DNA of 64,000 nucleotides from Bacteroidota bacterium. GTDB taxonomy: Bacteria > Bacteroidota > Bacteroidia > AKYH767-A > 2013-40CM-41-45. This document shows positions 1 to 8,453 of the stretch, one piece after another. Positions within the stretch are counted from its first letter, which is position 1, and the number at the start of each line of letters is the position of its first letter. Below the pieces are notes generated by a model. It was not told the origin of the DNA, did no database searches, and worked only from the letters and a program-made list of their open reading frames with translations. A program made the translations under genes and the position numbers. The stretch is from the NCBI GenBank assembly GCA_016720655.1, contig JADKKE010000032.1, positions 868,001 through 932,000 on the forward strand. Reading direction: 5' to 3'.

Positions 1-359
1 GATACATCCCGTGCAACAATGACAACCCCCAATACTTTTTGTTGACGGTCTTTGTAAACGGATCCATTAAATAAAACATCTGTTAAATGCCCGTCTTTGT
101 GGCGAAGTGTGAGCGCTGAATCGATGACAAATCCATTGGCAAAACCTTCGGCATACAGGTTTCTAGCCTTTTCCGGATCTGTAAAATAATCGGAGAAATC
201 ACTTCCTTGGATTAAATCGCGATTGAGACCTGTAATTTTCAGAGTTGCCTGGTTCATGTCTGTAATTTTGCCTGCCAGGTTGATCGCAATCAATGGGTCA
301 AGGCTTGCTTCGATCAAACTGCTGGCATATTCCGGCTCATGTGATTTCGTTCTTTCCAT
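1..359 (-). CDS. PAS-domain signalling protein, N-terminal part (runs off window)
   Basis: The minus-strand frame opens at an ATG at 359 and stays open to base 1, giving about 119 residues of the N-terminus. It reads as a PAS domain: an SLDPLIAINLAGKITDMN segment, then TGLNRDLIQGSDFSDYF, RHKDGHLTDVLFNGSVYKD and LGVVIVARDV, the usual order for PAS domains of bacterial sensor kinases. The rest lies outside the window, so I cannot say whether it continues into a histidine kinase, a further PAS domain or another output module. It starts 31 bp after the stop of the AraC-type gene on the same strand, so the two are probably co-transcribed. Confidence 0.8.
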   Translation of the reverse strand, partial: MERTKSHEPEYASSLIEASLDPLIAINLAGKITDMNQATLKITGLNRDLIQGSDFSDYFTDPEKARNLYAEGFANGFVIDSALTLRHKDGHLTDVLFNGSVYKDRQQKVLGVVIVARDV

Positions 360-390
360 TGTTGATTTAATTTCTTTTAAAGGCAAATAA

Positions 391-993
391 TCAAGATATT
401 TTTTCGTGTAAAATTGGTTCAGTCTTTAGAATTGTTCGAGAATCAATCGCTTGTTCCCTTTTATCTTTCATTTCCTTGAAGTGAGTTGGGGAAAGTCCGG
501 TCACTTTTTTAAATTGATTGGAAAGGTGTGCAACACTGCTGTAGTTCATTTTTAAAGCGATCTCCGAAATTTTAAGTTCCTGGTAAATCATCATCTCCTT
601 CACACGTTCAATCTTTTGGACAATGATATATTTTTCTATTGTGATTCCTTGCATCTCTGAGAACAGGTTTGCCATCGGAGTATATTCCTGATTTAGTTTG
701 GTACTTAGGTAGTCTGAAAAATTAACTTTAAAAGTCTCGTCCATTTCCAGAACCATTTCTGAGATGGCGAATTTTATTCGTTCAATCAATTCTCCTTTTT
801 TATCATCCATCAACTCAAGACCAGAACGCATGAGTCCGACTTTTAGCTTTTCTCTTTGTTCTGCCGAGATATTTTCCATTATTTCAATCTCACCAAGATC
901 TACGATGATAAAATGCAGACCAAGCGATTTCAACTCATCTTTCACCGCTATTTTACAACGGTTACTCAACATGTACTTGATAAATAATTTCAA
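391..993 (-). CDS. AraC-family transcriptional regulator
   Basis: A 200-residue protein with a C-terminal AraC-type double helix-turn-helix (about residues 120-178; segments LKISEIALKMNYSSVAHLSN and FKKVTGLSPTHFKEMK are visible). The N-terminal half, with KLFIKYMLSNRCKIAVKDEL and an LGEIEIME segment, resembles a small group of Bacteroidota AraC proteins with a metal-binding-like N-terminal domain; ligand unknown. The first in-frame start is TTG at 993, only three codons after a stop. An ATG at 972 would remove the conserved-looking KLFIKY strand, so I keep the TTG. It is followed after 31 bp by the PAS gene, suggesting an operon. Confidence 0.85.
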   Translation of the reverse strand: MKLFIKYMLSNRCKIAVKDELKSLGLHFIIVDLGEIEIMENISAEQREKLKVGLMRSGLELMDDKKGELIERIKFAISEMVLEMDETFKVNFSDYLSTKLNQEYTPMANLFSEMQGITIEKYIIVQKIERVKEMMIYQELKISEIALKMNYSSVAHLSNQFKKVTGLSPTHFKEMKDKREQAIDSRTILKTEPILHEKIS

Positions 994-1266
994 ATTGTTT
1001 TGGTTATTGCCTGGTTCTTACAAAGTACCGGAATTCGAAGAAGGAAATGTTACACAACTTTGGGGAATAGTTACACAATTCACGCATTTTAAACTCGAAG
1101 GATCAAACGCACAAAACCAAATGAACACGTTTGAGTTGAACTTCAATTTTATCAGGGCACCAAACTCGAATCATTAATTTCTGAAACCCGATTGAGGAGG
1201 ATTATTTCAACTTTGACAGACCCGATTCGAATGCATTGAGTTAAAAAGTTTTCATTTTGAAGAAAA

Positions 1267-2037
1267 TCAAAAATGCTTGAAAATAAGACATTCAAAAGCA
1301 TCTGTAAATCCTAATTTTTTATAAAAATTGTGCGCATAGGAATTTGTTTCAACTTGAAGACAAATTATATTGTCCGGAACTTTGTGAATTGACTGAATTG
1401 CTGTATGTATCAATGAGGTGCTGATTCCTTGTTTTCTTTCTGAGGGCAATGTGGCAACGGCGTAAATTCCGGTACAGGATTCAGTTTCAATTGTTAGACA
1501 AACGCCAACAGGGGATTCATCTTTGTATGCAACCCAAAAAGATTGCACCGGATCATCCTGGTTCTTTAAATTGAAATTTCTCATCCAGGGATACCATTCA
1601 TCAAAGATTTCCTGGGTTTCACAAAATCCCCGACTCTGGACCAGGCTGAAATCTTCCATCGATTCTATTGTGTCAACACGCTTGTATTTCAATTTCGTTT
1701 GTAAATTCCAGATTGGTCTTGAATGCGAAAGAGTCATGTATGTTATGCTTCCCAAGGGTTTGTATTTTTCGGGAAGTTTTTGAATGGAAAGTGTATGAGC
1801 AGGAATATAAATTCGATAGGATTCCGGAAGTGAATAAATGTTTTCAGGAGATTTCAAAAAGATAATATTGAAAGATTCTTTGTCGCTGTGAATAAGATCA
1901 GCATCGGGATATGAATCACGTACACCGCGATGTTTTGACAGGAAATACAAATGATTTTCCAATAAGATTCGGTTGTTCATGAATGTTGTATTTTCATATT
2001 CATTTTCTTTTGATTCAGCCTTCGTATAAAAATACAT
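1267..2037 (-). CDS. GNAT-family N-acetyltransferase
   Basis: A 256-residue protein whose C-terminal third (about residues 170-256) is a GNAT fold: strand GVCLTIETESCTGIYAVATL, then the acetyl-CoA-binding ERKQGISTSLIHTAI (motif A, R/QxxGxG-like with Gly at QG), and NSYAHNFYKKLGF (motif B). The N-terminal 150 residues have no motif I recognise and probably form a substrate-specific domain. The substrate cannot be read from the sequence. It stands alone, with 273 bp to the AraC gene and a divergent sugar dehydrogenase gene on the other side. ATG start at 2037. Confidence 0.8.
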   Translation of the reverse strand: MYFYTKAESKENEYENTTFMNNRILLENHLYFLSKHRGVRDSYPDADLIHSDKESFNIIFLKSPENIYSLPESYRIYIPAHTLSIQKLPEKYKPLGSITYMTLSHSRPIWNLQTKLKYKRVDTIESMEDFSLVQSRGFCETQEIFDEWYPWMRNFNLKNQDDPVQSFWVAYKDESPVGVCLTIETESCTGIYAVATLPSERKQGISTSLIHTAIQSIHKVPDNIICLQVETNSYAHNFYKKLGFTDAFECLIFKHF

Positions 2038-2169
2038 TTTATTCTGTTGCTTGGAGAAAGTATGAAAATGAATTTTGTCCTCTGATGAAATTATCTTTTG
2101 AATGTTAAATTTTTGATTTTTATAGTCAAGTATTAAAAAACTCTATTTTCGATTCGTATATCGACTTCC

Positions 2170-4001
2170 ATGAAAACAGTTTTAACATTCCTCTGCATTT
2201 TTATTTCCGGTTTATCATTTTCCCAGGTATCTCTTGTCCCATTTGCAACGGGTATTACCGGAATTGTGGACATTGCATCCGCCGGGGATGAAAGAATATT
2301 TCTGGTTCAAAAAAGTGGTATTATTCTTATTGGCGACAGTGCTGGTAATCTGAATCCGTCTCCTTTTTAGATATTCGAGGACGAGTGTACTCCACGACTT
2401 TAGAACCCGGAATGTTGAGTTTGGTTTTTGCTCCGGATTTCAAGCAATCGGGAGTATTCTATGTTTATTACAATCAGGTTAACACACACGACAACCTCAT
2501 ATCGCGATTCCGACTAACGGCGAATCCTGACGAGGCAGACAGTACATCGGAACAAATTATCATTAACATTTCTACAACGACTACGCATCTTGGTGGTGAT
2601 ATGGCTTTCGGAAAGGATGGGTTTTTGTATATTGGTTTGGGTGATGGTGGTGGTGAAGGTGATCCTTCGAATCATGCTCAGGATTCAACTTTATTATTGG
2701 GAAAATTTCTACGACTGGATGTGAGCAATACTGCTCTTGCCGGATATTCTGTTCCTCCTACAAATCCATTTTTGGGATCAACATTTCCTGACGAAGTGTG
2801 GTCAGTAGGGTTCCGAAATCCCTGGCGATGGAGCTTTGACCGACTTACACATGATATGTGGATTGGTGATGTGGGACAGGGTTCACGTGAAGAAGTTGAT
2901 TTCGCTCCTTCCTGGGATAAAGGAGGAAAAAATTATGGCTGGCGGTGTTATGAAGGGAATGTTACTTACAATACAGTGGACTGTTCTGCATCCAATTTGT
3001 ATACAGCACCGATTTATGAATATCCTCATACCTCCGGTTGTTCGGTGACAGGAGGTTTTGTCTGCAGAGGATCTTCCTATCACACTCTTTTTGGTCAGTA
3101 TTTTTATTCAGACTGGTGCAATACATCCATTCGCAGACTGATCAAACACGGTTCAGTCATCAGTGATAGCAGTTACGGTTCACTTGGAATTAGTTCCGGA
3201 CCTGTGTGTTTTGGGGAAGATCAATGGGGAGATATTTTGGTGGGTGCTTCCAGTAATGTATACAGGTTAATTGATCCGGGTGCCCATCATGTTGCATGGA
3301 TTTGGGATGAAGATACGATGCATGTATGTGCTCAATCTACCGCACTACTTCAAACTCCCGCTGGTCCGGGTTTTCATTATCAATGGTACCGAAATGGAAT
3401 ACTCACAGGAACGGACACGAATCAGATCACGGCCACTAATTCAGCAGCGTATTTCGTAATCGTGCAAAATGCAAATGGATTGCCTCAAACTTCTACAACA
3501 GTGTATGTGCTTTTTGAGCCACTTCCAAATGTTTCAATCGCAGGATTGGATAGTGTATATTGTTTGAATGATGCACCTGCAAATTTTCTTGTGAATCCTT
3601 TGGGAGGTCAATTGAAAATTGATGGGGTGATCCAAAGTGTACAGGAATTCGACCCTGGTGCATATGGAATTGGTTTTCACTTTTTGGAATATTCATATAC
3701 AACTTCCTACGGGTGCACGAATAGCTCGCTCAGTTCTGTTCGTGTTGATGCCTGTCTTTTCGTTACAAACACTGAATTGGATAAAGGTGTTTTGTATCCG
3801 AATCCTGTCGGTGATTATTTAAATATGCCCGAGTCAGGGGAGTACTTGTTTTTCGATCAATCGGGACGCATATTGAAATTGACCACGACCAAAACGAATG
3901 ACAAATTTAGTGTGTACACCAAAGACCTCGCCCCTGGAATCTATTTCTGCAGAATAACAAGTATGAAAACTGTTAAAACGTATAAGTGGGTGAAGGAGTA
4001 G
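2170..4001 (+). pseudogene. Secreted PQQ-type sugar dehydrogenase with T9SS sorting domain, frameshifted
   Basis: Two plus-strand frames form one gene. The first (2170-2370) has a signal peptide (MKTVLTFLCIFISGLSFS) and the first blade of a glucose/sorbosone dehydrogenase propeller, then stops at TAG 2368-2370. The second frame continues the protein, with LGGDMAFGKDGFLYIGLGDG, EVWSVGFRNPWRWSFD and DVGQGSREEVD, as in soluble aldose dehydrogenases. Adding one T to the T5 run at 2364-2368 restores PSPFLDIRGRVYS, the expected family sequence. After the propeller come Ig-like segments and a C-terminal T9SS type A sorting domain (LYPNPVGDYLNMPESG to the end). The mature enzyme would be periplasmic or surface-exposed and oxidise sugars using PQQ. 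The frameshift may be real, phase-variable or a sequencing error; the rest of the frame is intact. Confidence 0.8.
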
Positions 4002-4035
4002 TTGCCTGAGTGTTCTTATTTATTGGGACAATTTT

Positions 4036-4146
4036 GTTAGTTGATAGTTGTTGGTGCTTTGTGCCAGATAAATATAATAATTCTACTAATTGCCAACCAG
4101 CAATATCATGGTACAAACTACTAATAACTAACAACTAACAACTAAT
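4036..4146. repeat. Imperfect inverted repeat between convergent genes
   Basis: The arm at 4036-4054 (gttagttgatagttgttgg) is nearly complementary to the tandem taacaac-rich stretch at 4120-4146 (ctaataactaacaactaaca and following). It lies between two convergent genes, the sugar dehydrogenase ending at 4001 and the large secreted protein ending at 4163, so it could act as a loose bidirectional terminator. There is no U-tract of the classic kind, so this role is only inferred. Confidence 0.35.
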
Positions 4147-4162
4147 TACGGTCGGGCGACAA

Positions 4163-7100
4163 TCAAAACAACTGAGAATTATTTTCAATCAGCGAGTAAT
4201 CGGCGGATTCAACAATACCATCTCCGGTAAGATCATCGTTGACATAACCGAAGAGGAAAATCTGTGAGCTATTTTCTACGCTGCTGTAATCGGAAGATTC
4301 AATAAAACCATCCTGATTCACATCTCCACTCCAGATTGCAAAGAAGCCATCTCCAAGTGCATGAATGTTTCCGCCGTATGCTTTCGATTGCAATGACGAG
4401 AAATCGTAAGTCATCACTGAAGTATTGCAAAGCAAAGGCGCACCGCTCCAACACTCCAGTCCGTTACGATGTTTCACAACAATATAGTAGGAAGAGCCAA
4501 CTGCTGCCGCTGGAAAACTGAATGCTCCATTTCCGAGAGTAGAAATGGTTTTTGTGTCAGAATATAAAATGGTATAGGGTGCAACTGCAAGCGCAAGTTC
4601 AACTGTAAGTGTGTCAGTTATCGAAGGAGAAATAATTCCAATCATTTCTCCACCGCCAAGATAAAATCCTTCAATAAATATTTTCAGATTCAGTGTAATT
4701 CCTGTTGAATAGCTAAATGAACTTGCACTGATAGCGTTTCCACAGGGGGAAGTGACAACTGTAATCGGACCGTTAGAAGAAGATGGTGCAATGGCAGTAA
4801 TTTGAGTGCTGCTGTTGACAGTGAATGAAGTTGCCGGTGTACCATTGAAAAGTACATTGTTGACTCCGGCAAACCCGGAGCCTGTGATGATAACAGAAGT
4901 GCCCGGACTTCCCGAAGCCGGAGCGAACGAACTGATAGCAGGAAGTGCTGTAATACTCATCGTGAGAATATTGGAACTAACGCTTCCGGATCCGGTGTTG
5001 CGACCAATTACCATATTGGGCCTTCTGGATCCTGTTCCTCCAGCACCGGAAGCAGAAGCTTGTGAACATGCTCCTGCCCCTGCAGCGTCATCCGCCTGGT
5101 AATAGGTTGTTGAAACAAATGTGCTCGTAGTGTAATACGATTGATAACCGGTTATACCAACTACCTGATTGGAGAAACAGATATCAATCAAAACATTTGA
5201 TGTTCCATTCCAAGTGAAAGGAGTGGTGAAAGTGTGTGTATTCAGAGAACTAAGTGCAGGAAGATAATTTACCGGCCCGTACACGGTTGTGAATGTGGGG
5301 GCTTGAAATGTGCTGTTCAGTGTTGTTGCAGCAACCAATGCCATTTTGATTGTATATCCATTCAATGTATCCGGATCTCCGAGCGTCCCATTGATCGTAA
5401 AGCCAAGTGAATTGATCGGACCGGATGTAAATCCTAAACCAGTAAGCTCTGAAGCACGGATAAGATATTGTTGCCTTCCGTTTCCATAATAGGAAGGATA
5501 TGCGGATGCCAAACCGCTGGTTGTAGAACTTAAACTTGTTCCTGTTCCCAGAGTGACACCACTGGTTAATGGACAAGTAGGAGTTGCTGTAACACTACAG
5601 GAAACTGTTTGTCCGTCTGTAAGTGCAGTAGTCGAAAAGGACGGGCTGTTCGTTCCGGAATTTATTCCATTTACCTGCCATTGGTAGGAGGGAGCAGAAC
5701 CGCCGGCTACCACTGCAGTGAAGACAGCTGCAGACCCTGCACAGAGAGGATTTGTTCCACCTGTTTGCGAAATCGATACTGTCGGATTTCCTTGTGCATT
5801 GATGGTCATTGTTATCGAATTCGAATTGGCAGTCGGCGTTGTTGTACAAAGAGCGCTGGATGTCAACACACAACTCACAATTTGACCGTTCGTTAATGTG
5901 CTGCTTGAATACGTCGCGCTATTTGTTCCAACATTTCCTCCATTCACTTTCCATTGATACGAAGGTGTTGTTCCTCCGTTGGTCGGACTTGCAGTGAAAG
6001 TGAGAGTTGTTCCCGCACAAGCCGGATTGCTTCCGCCAGTTTGTGCAATTGAAACTGTTGGTGTTACCACTGAATTTACAAGCATTGTAATTGCATTGGA
6101 TGTAGCCGGACTTCCGGGCATTCCAACAATACTGCTCGTCATTACACATGTGATCACATCATTGTTGTTGAGCGTAGATGAAGTATATGTATTACTATTC
6201 GTTCCAACATTACTTCCATTCACTTTCCATTGGTAGGAAGGACTGACTCCACCATTTCCCGGAATTGCTGTGAATGTTGCTGATGATCCGGGACATTGTG
6301 GGTTTGTGCCATTCGTTTGAGTAACGTAAACGGAAGCCGAATTACTGCATCCGGGAATTTGAAAAGAAAAAATTTGTGTACGTGCAGCACTTGATCCGGT
6401 AGAACCGCCCATGTATTCACCGGTAAACCAGAAGGTAACTCCATCCGGGTCGAGACTTAATTGTGAGTAATCTCCATCTCGATTTCCACCGGTTTGAGAA
6501 CCGGTACCTGCAATAACCTGTGTTTCGGCCACTGTAAATACTCCCAGGGGATCACAATCTCTTCTGCCTGTATAATACAATCCGGGAAAGATGGACGTAG
6601 CATCTGATTTGAGATACACCAACCCGATTGAACCATTGTTGTCCATGGCAATCGCACCCATCCAACGTGTTGCAGCATCGGGCGTATAAATTCCCTCTTG
6701 GTACAAGCTCCACACACCGGTGGTTTGGTCCTGACGGAGTTCACACCATTTAATACTTCGTTGTGTAGCACTTATTTTCACACCCCAATTCAATACAACT
6801 GTGTTGTACCCGGTCCAGGATTTCCATTGAGACCTGAACATACAAACTCCTCCAATTCCATCCAGCTTTTGTGTGGTACCCGGTTGTGAAATGTCGTTCC
6901 AGCTTGCGTTGTAGGAAGCGTCAAATGTTGTCGTAGGTACATTCGCAGCAAGTGTAATGGATGCAGTTGGTGTTGTTGGTACCCAATTTACTGCCATTTG
7001 ATAAATATTGACCGCGTCGGTAAAACTTCCGCCCCAACCATTGTCGGAATATGAAAATATTGGGCATGGTGTTCCTGCAGGTGGAAGTACTCCGTCAGCT

Positions 7101-7924
7101 GCATCACCGGGTAAAGGGCAAAAGAATCCGGTGCTTTGTGGTGGAGAGAAGCTCACGTAAATAGATCTGGAAGCAGGATCTCCTGAAAGCATAGCAGTTC
7201 GATCAAAACAGAAAACTTTCTGTGCCTGATTAGAAGTCATATAATATCCATCAGTCCAGACAGAAAATTTCAGATAATCTGGAAAAGCAGGGGAAGTATA
7301 TGTGTATGTGTAATAAGCGCCGGTAGGATCCGGTGTTTGCGAAATTGCGATGTACATTTTGTTTCCTGTTTGCCCGAACTGAGCAAGAAACCAGCGGTCA
7401 GCAGTTTTATAATACAACACGATCGGATCCCCATCATTCGAAGTAGCCGGGCTCCATAGTGAACCGAGTGTTGCTGTTAGCGAAACAGCGCCTGTAATTT
7501 TATTATATACTTTGAATGTTGTTGAATTAATCATTTGTACATAATGGGATGGTCCGGCAGCTCCGGATGGATCGTAGGGTCTGAAACCTGAAGCTGTTTG
7601 TCCGGGCCAATTTGTGATTGGTGCCCTTCCTGTGATATCTCCCATTTTCGTTTGAATCACTGCTGGATTATTCCCGTATTCCGGTCCGTCTTCAACAGTT
7701 TTTGGAAACTTTTGTGGTTCCCTTCCTTCCCGATCTTCTGATTCTTTCTTCAAATAAATTTTATTTTCGTCTACCGGAAATTCTTTAACGATTTCACGCA
7801 AGGGTTTGGTGATGTGAAAATCTGTACATTGGATAACGACTACTTTTCCATCATCTTTTTTAGCGAGAGCTAATGTGACAGAGAATACGAAAAGCGATAG
7901 AAGTAACAGGTAGTTTTTTTTCAT
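4163..7924 (-). CDS. Large secreted propeller/Ig-like protein with TIG and dockerin-like C-terminal domain
   Basis: A 1253-residue exported protein. It starts with a signal peptide (MKKNYLLLLSLFVFSVTLALA) and a charged pro-region to about residue 60. Residues about 90-540 look like an aromatic-rich beta-propeller of sialidase/glycosidase-like style (SDNGWGGSFTDAVNIYQM, GSTGSSAARTQIFSFQIPGC), but I see no clear catalytic motif. Then follow three or four Ig-like repeats of the type TQTNGTNPQCPGSSATFTA...PSYQWKVNG (about 545-800), a further beta-rich region, and an IPT/TIG domain (SFAPASGSPGTSVIITGSGF). It ends in about 170 residues finishing with two calcium-loop motifs, DVNQDGFIESSD near 1201 and DLTGDGIVESAD near 1231. 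There is no canonical T9SS sorting domain. Probably cell-surface or released; function unknown. Confidence 0.8.
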   Translation of the reverse strand: MKKNYLLLLSLFVFSVTLALAKKDDGKVVVIQCTDFHITKPLREIVKEFPVDENKIYLKKESEDREGREPQKFPKTVEDGPEYGNNPAVIQTKMGDITGRAPITNWPGQTASGFRPYDPSGAAGPSHYVQMINSTTFKVYNKITGAVSLTATLGSLWSPATSNDGDPIVLYYKTADRWFLAQFGQTGNKMYIAISQTPDPTGAYYTYTYTSPAFPDYLKFSVWTDGYYMTSNQAQKVFCFDRTAMLSGDPASRSIYVSFSPPQSTGFFCPLPGDAADGVLPPAGTPCPIFSYSDNGWGGSFTDAVNIYQMAVNWVPTTPTASITLAANVPTTTFDASYNASWNDISQPGTTQKLDGIGGVCMFRSQWKSWTGYNTVVLNWGVKISATQRSIKWCELRQDQTTGVWSLYQEGIYTPDAATRWMGAIAMDNNGSIGLVYLKSDATSIFPGLYYTGRRDCDPLGVFTVAETQVIAGTGSQTGGNRDGDYSQLSLDPDGVTFWFTGEYMGGSTGSSAARTQIFSFQIPGCSNSASVYVTQTNGTNPQCPGSSATFTAIPGNGGVSPSYQWKVNGSNVGTNSNTYTSSTLNNNDVITCVMTSSIVGMPGSPATSNAITMLVNSVVTPTVSIAQTGGSNPACAGTTLTFTASPTNGGTTPSYQWKVNGGNVGTNSATYSSSTLTNGQIVSCVLTSSALCTTTPTANSNSITMTINAQGNPTVSISQTGGTNPLCAGSAAVFTAVVAGGSAPSYQWQVNGINSGTNSPSFSTTALTDGQTVSCSVTATPTCPLTSGVTLGTGTSLSSTTSGLASAYPSYYGNGRQQYLIRASELTGLGFTSGPINSLGFTINGTLGDPDTLNGYTIKMALVAATTLNSTFQAPTFTTVYGPVNYLPALSSLNTHTFTTPFTWNGTSNVLIDICFSNQVVGITGYQSYYTTSTFVSTTYYQADDAAGAGACSQASASGAGGTGSRRPNMVIGRNTGSGSVSSNILTMSITALPAISSFAPASGSPGTSVIITGSGFAGVNNVLFNGTPATSFTVNSSTQITAIAPSSSNGPITVVTSPCGNAISASSFSYSTGITLNLKIFIEGFYLGGGEMIGIISPSITDTLTVELALAVAPYTILYSDTKTISTLGNGAFSFPAAAVGSSYYIVVKHRNGLECWSGAPLLCNTSVMTYDFSSLQSKAYGGNIHALGDGFFAIWSGDVNQDGFIESSDYSSVENSSQIFLFGYVNDDLTGDGIVESADYSLIENNSQLF

Positions 7925-8453
7925 TTTTTGTGATTTGTCAATAGGTGCTATTCAAGACGATTTTTTCCACACGAAAATAATTCTGCTCATGCAGCGAATT
8001 AGAGTTTCCTGGGGGAAAAACGGAATTGAACTTACCGCGAGGGATAAGGAATTGTACGATTGTTTTTTTGATCCGGTATGCGCAGGTTAAAAACAAATCA
8101 ATTACCGGAGGAAGTGATTGATTTATCAGAGAGGCATAAAAATAGCTTTTTTGATCTAAATTCGCAAGTTATCCCTTCCCGACAAATATTTTATCATGTA
8201 AAATCCAGAATGTATTCAATTTTAACATGAATTGAGACATGATCTGTGCCTAATTTAAAGGAATCGTTCTGCTATGTTTTAATACCACAATGAAACCCTA
8301 ATCTTTTTTTGGAACATCTTCCTCATATCTAATTTCTATTTTCAATTTTCTGAATCCAGCTTTTAACTTCTGACATCCTCACATCGCCGAAACTTTGATT
8401 GTTTATCGATTGAATTAAGCTTATTTTTGAAAGATTCACGGTATTGTGGTTAT
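7925..8453. other. Gene-free divergent intergenic region
   Basis: 529 bp between two divergent genes. It should contain promoters for both the secreted protein (leftward) and the sensor kinase (rightward). I see no convincing ORF, RNA gene or strong TAnnTTTG element that I would place with confidence. Confidence 0.5.

Noticed and set aside
764..1177. Plus-strand frame over the AraC gene
   Set aside because: Half of it lies opposite the AraC coding region and the product has no recognisable pattern; a shadow frame.
4163..4330. Cellulosome dockerin
   Set aside because: The calcium loops look dockerin-like, but no cohesin or cellulase modules are seen here, so I describe it only as dockerin-like.
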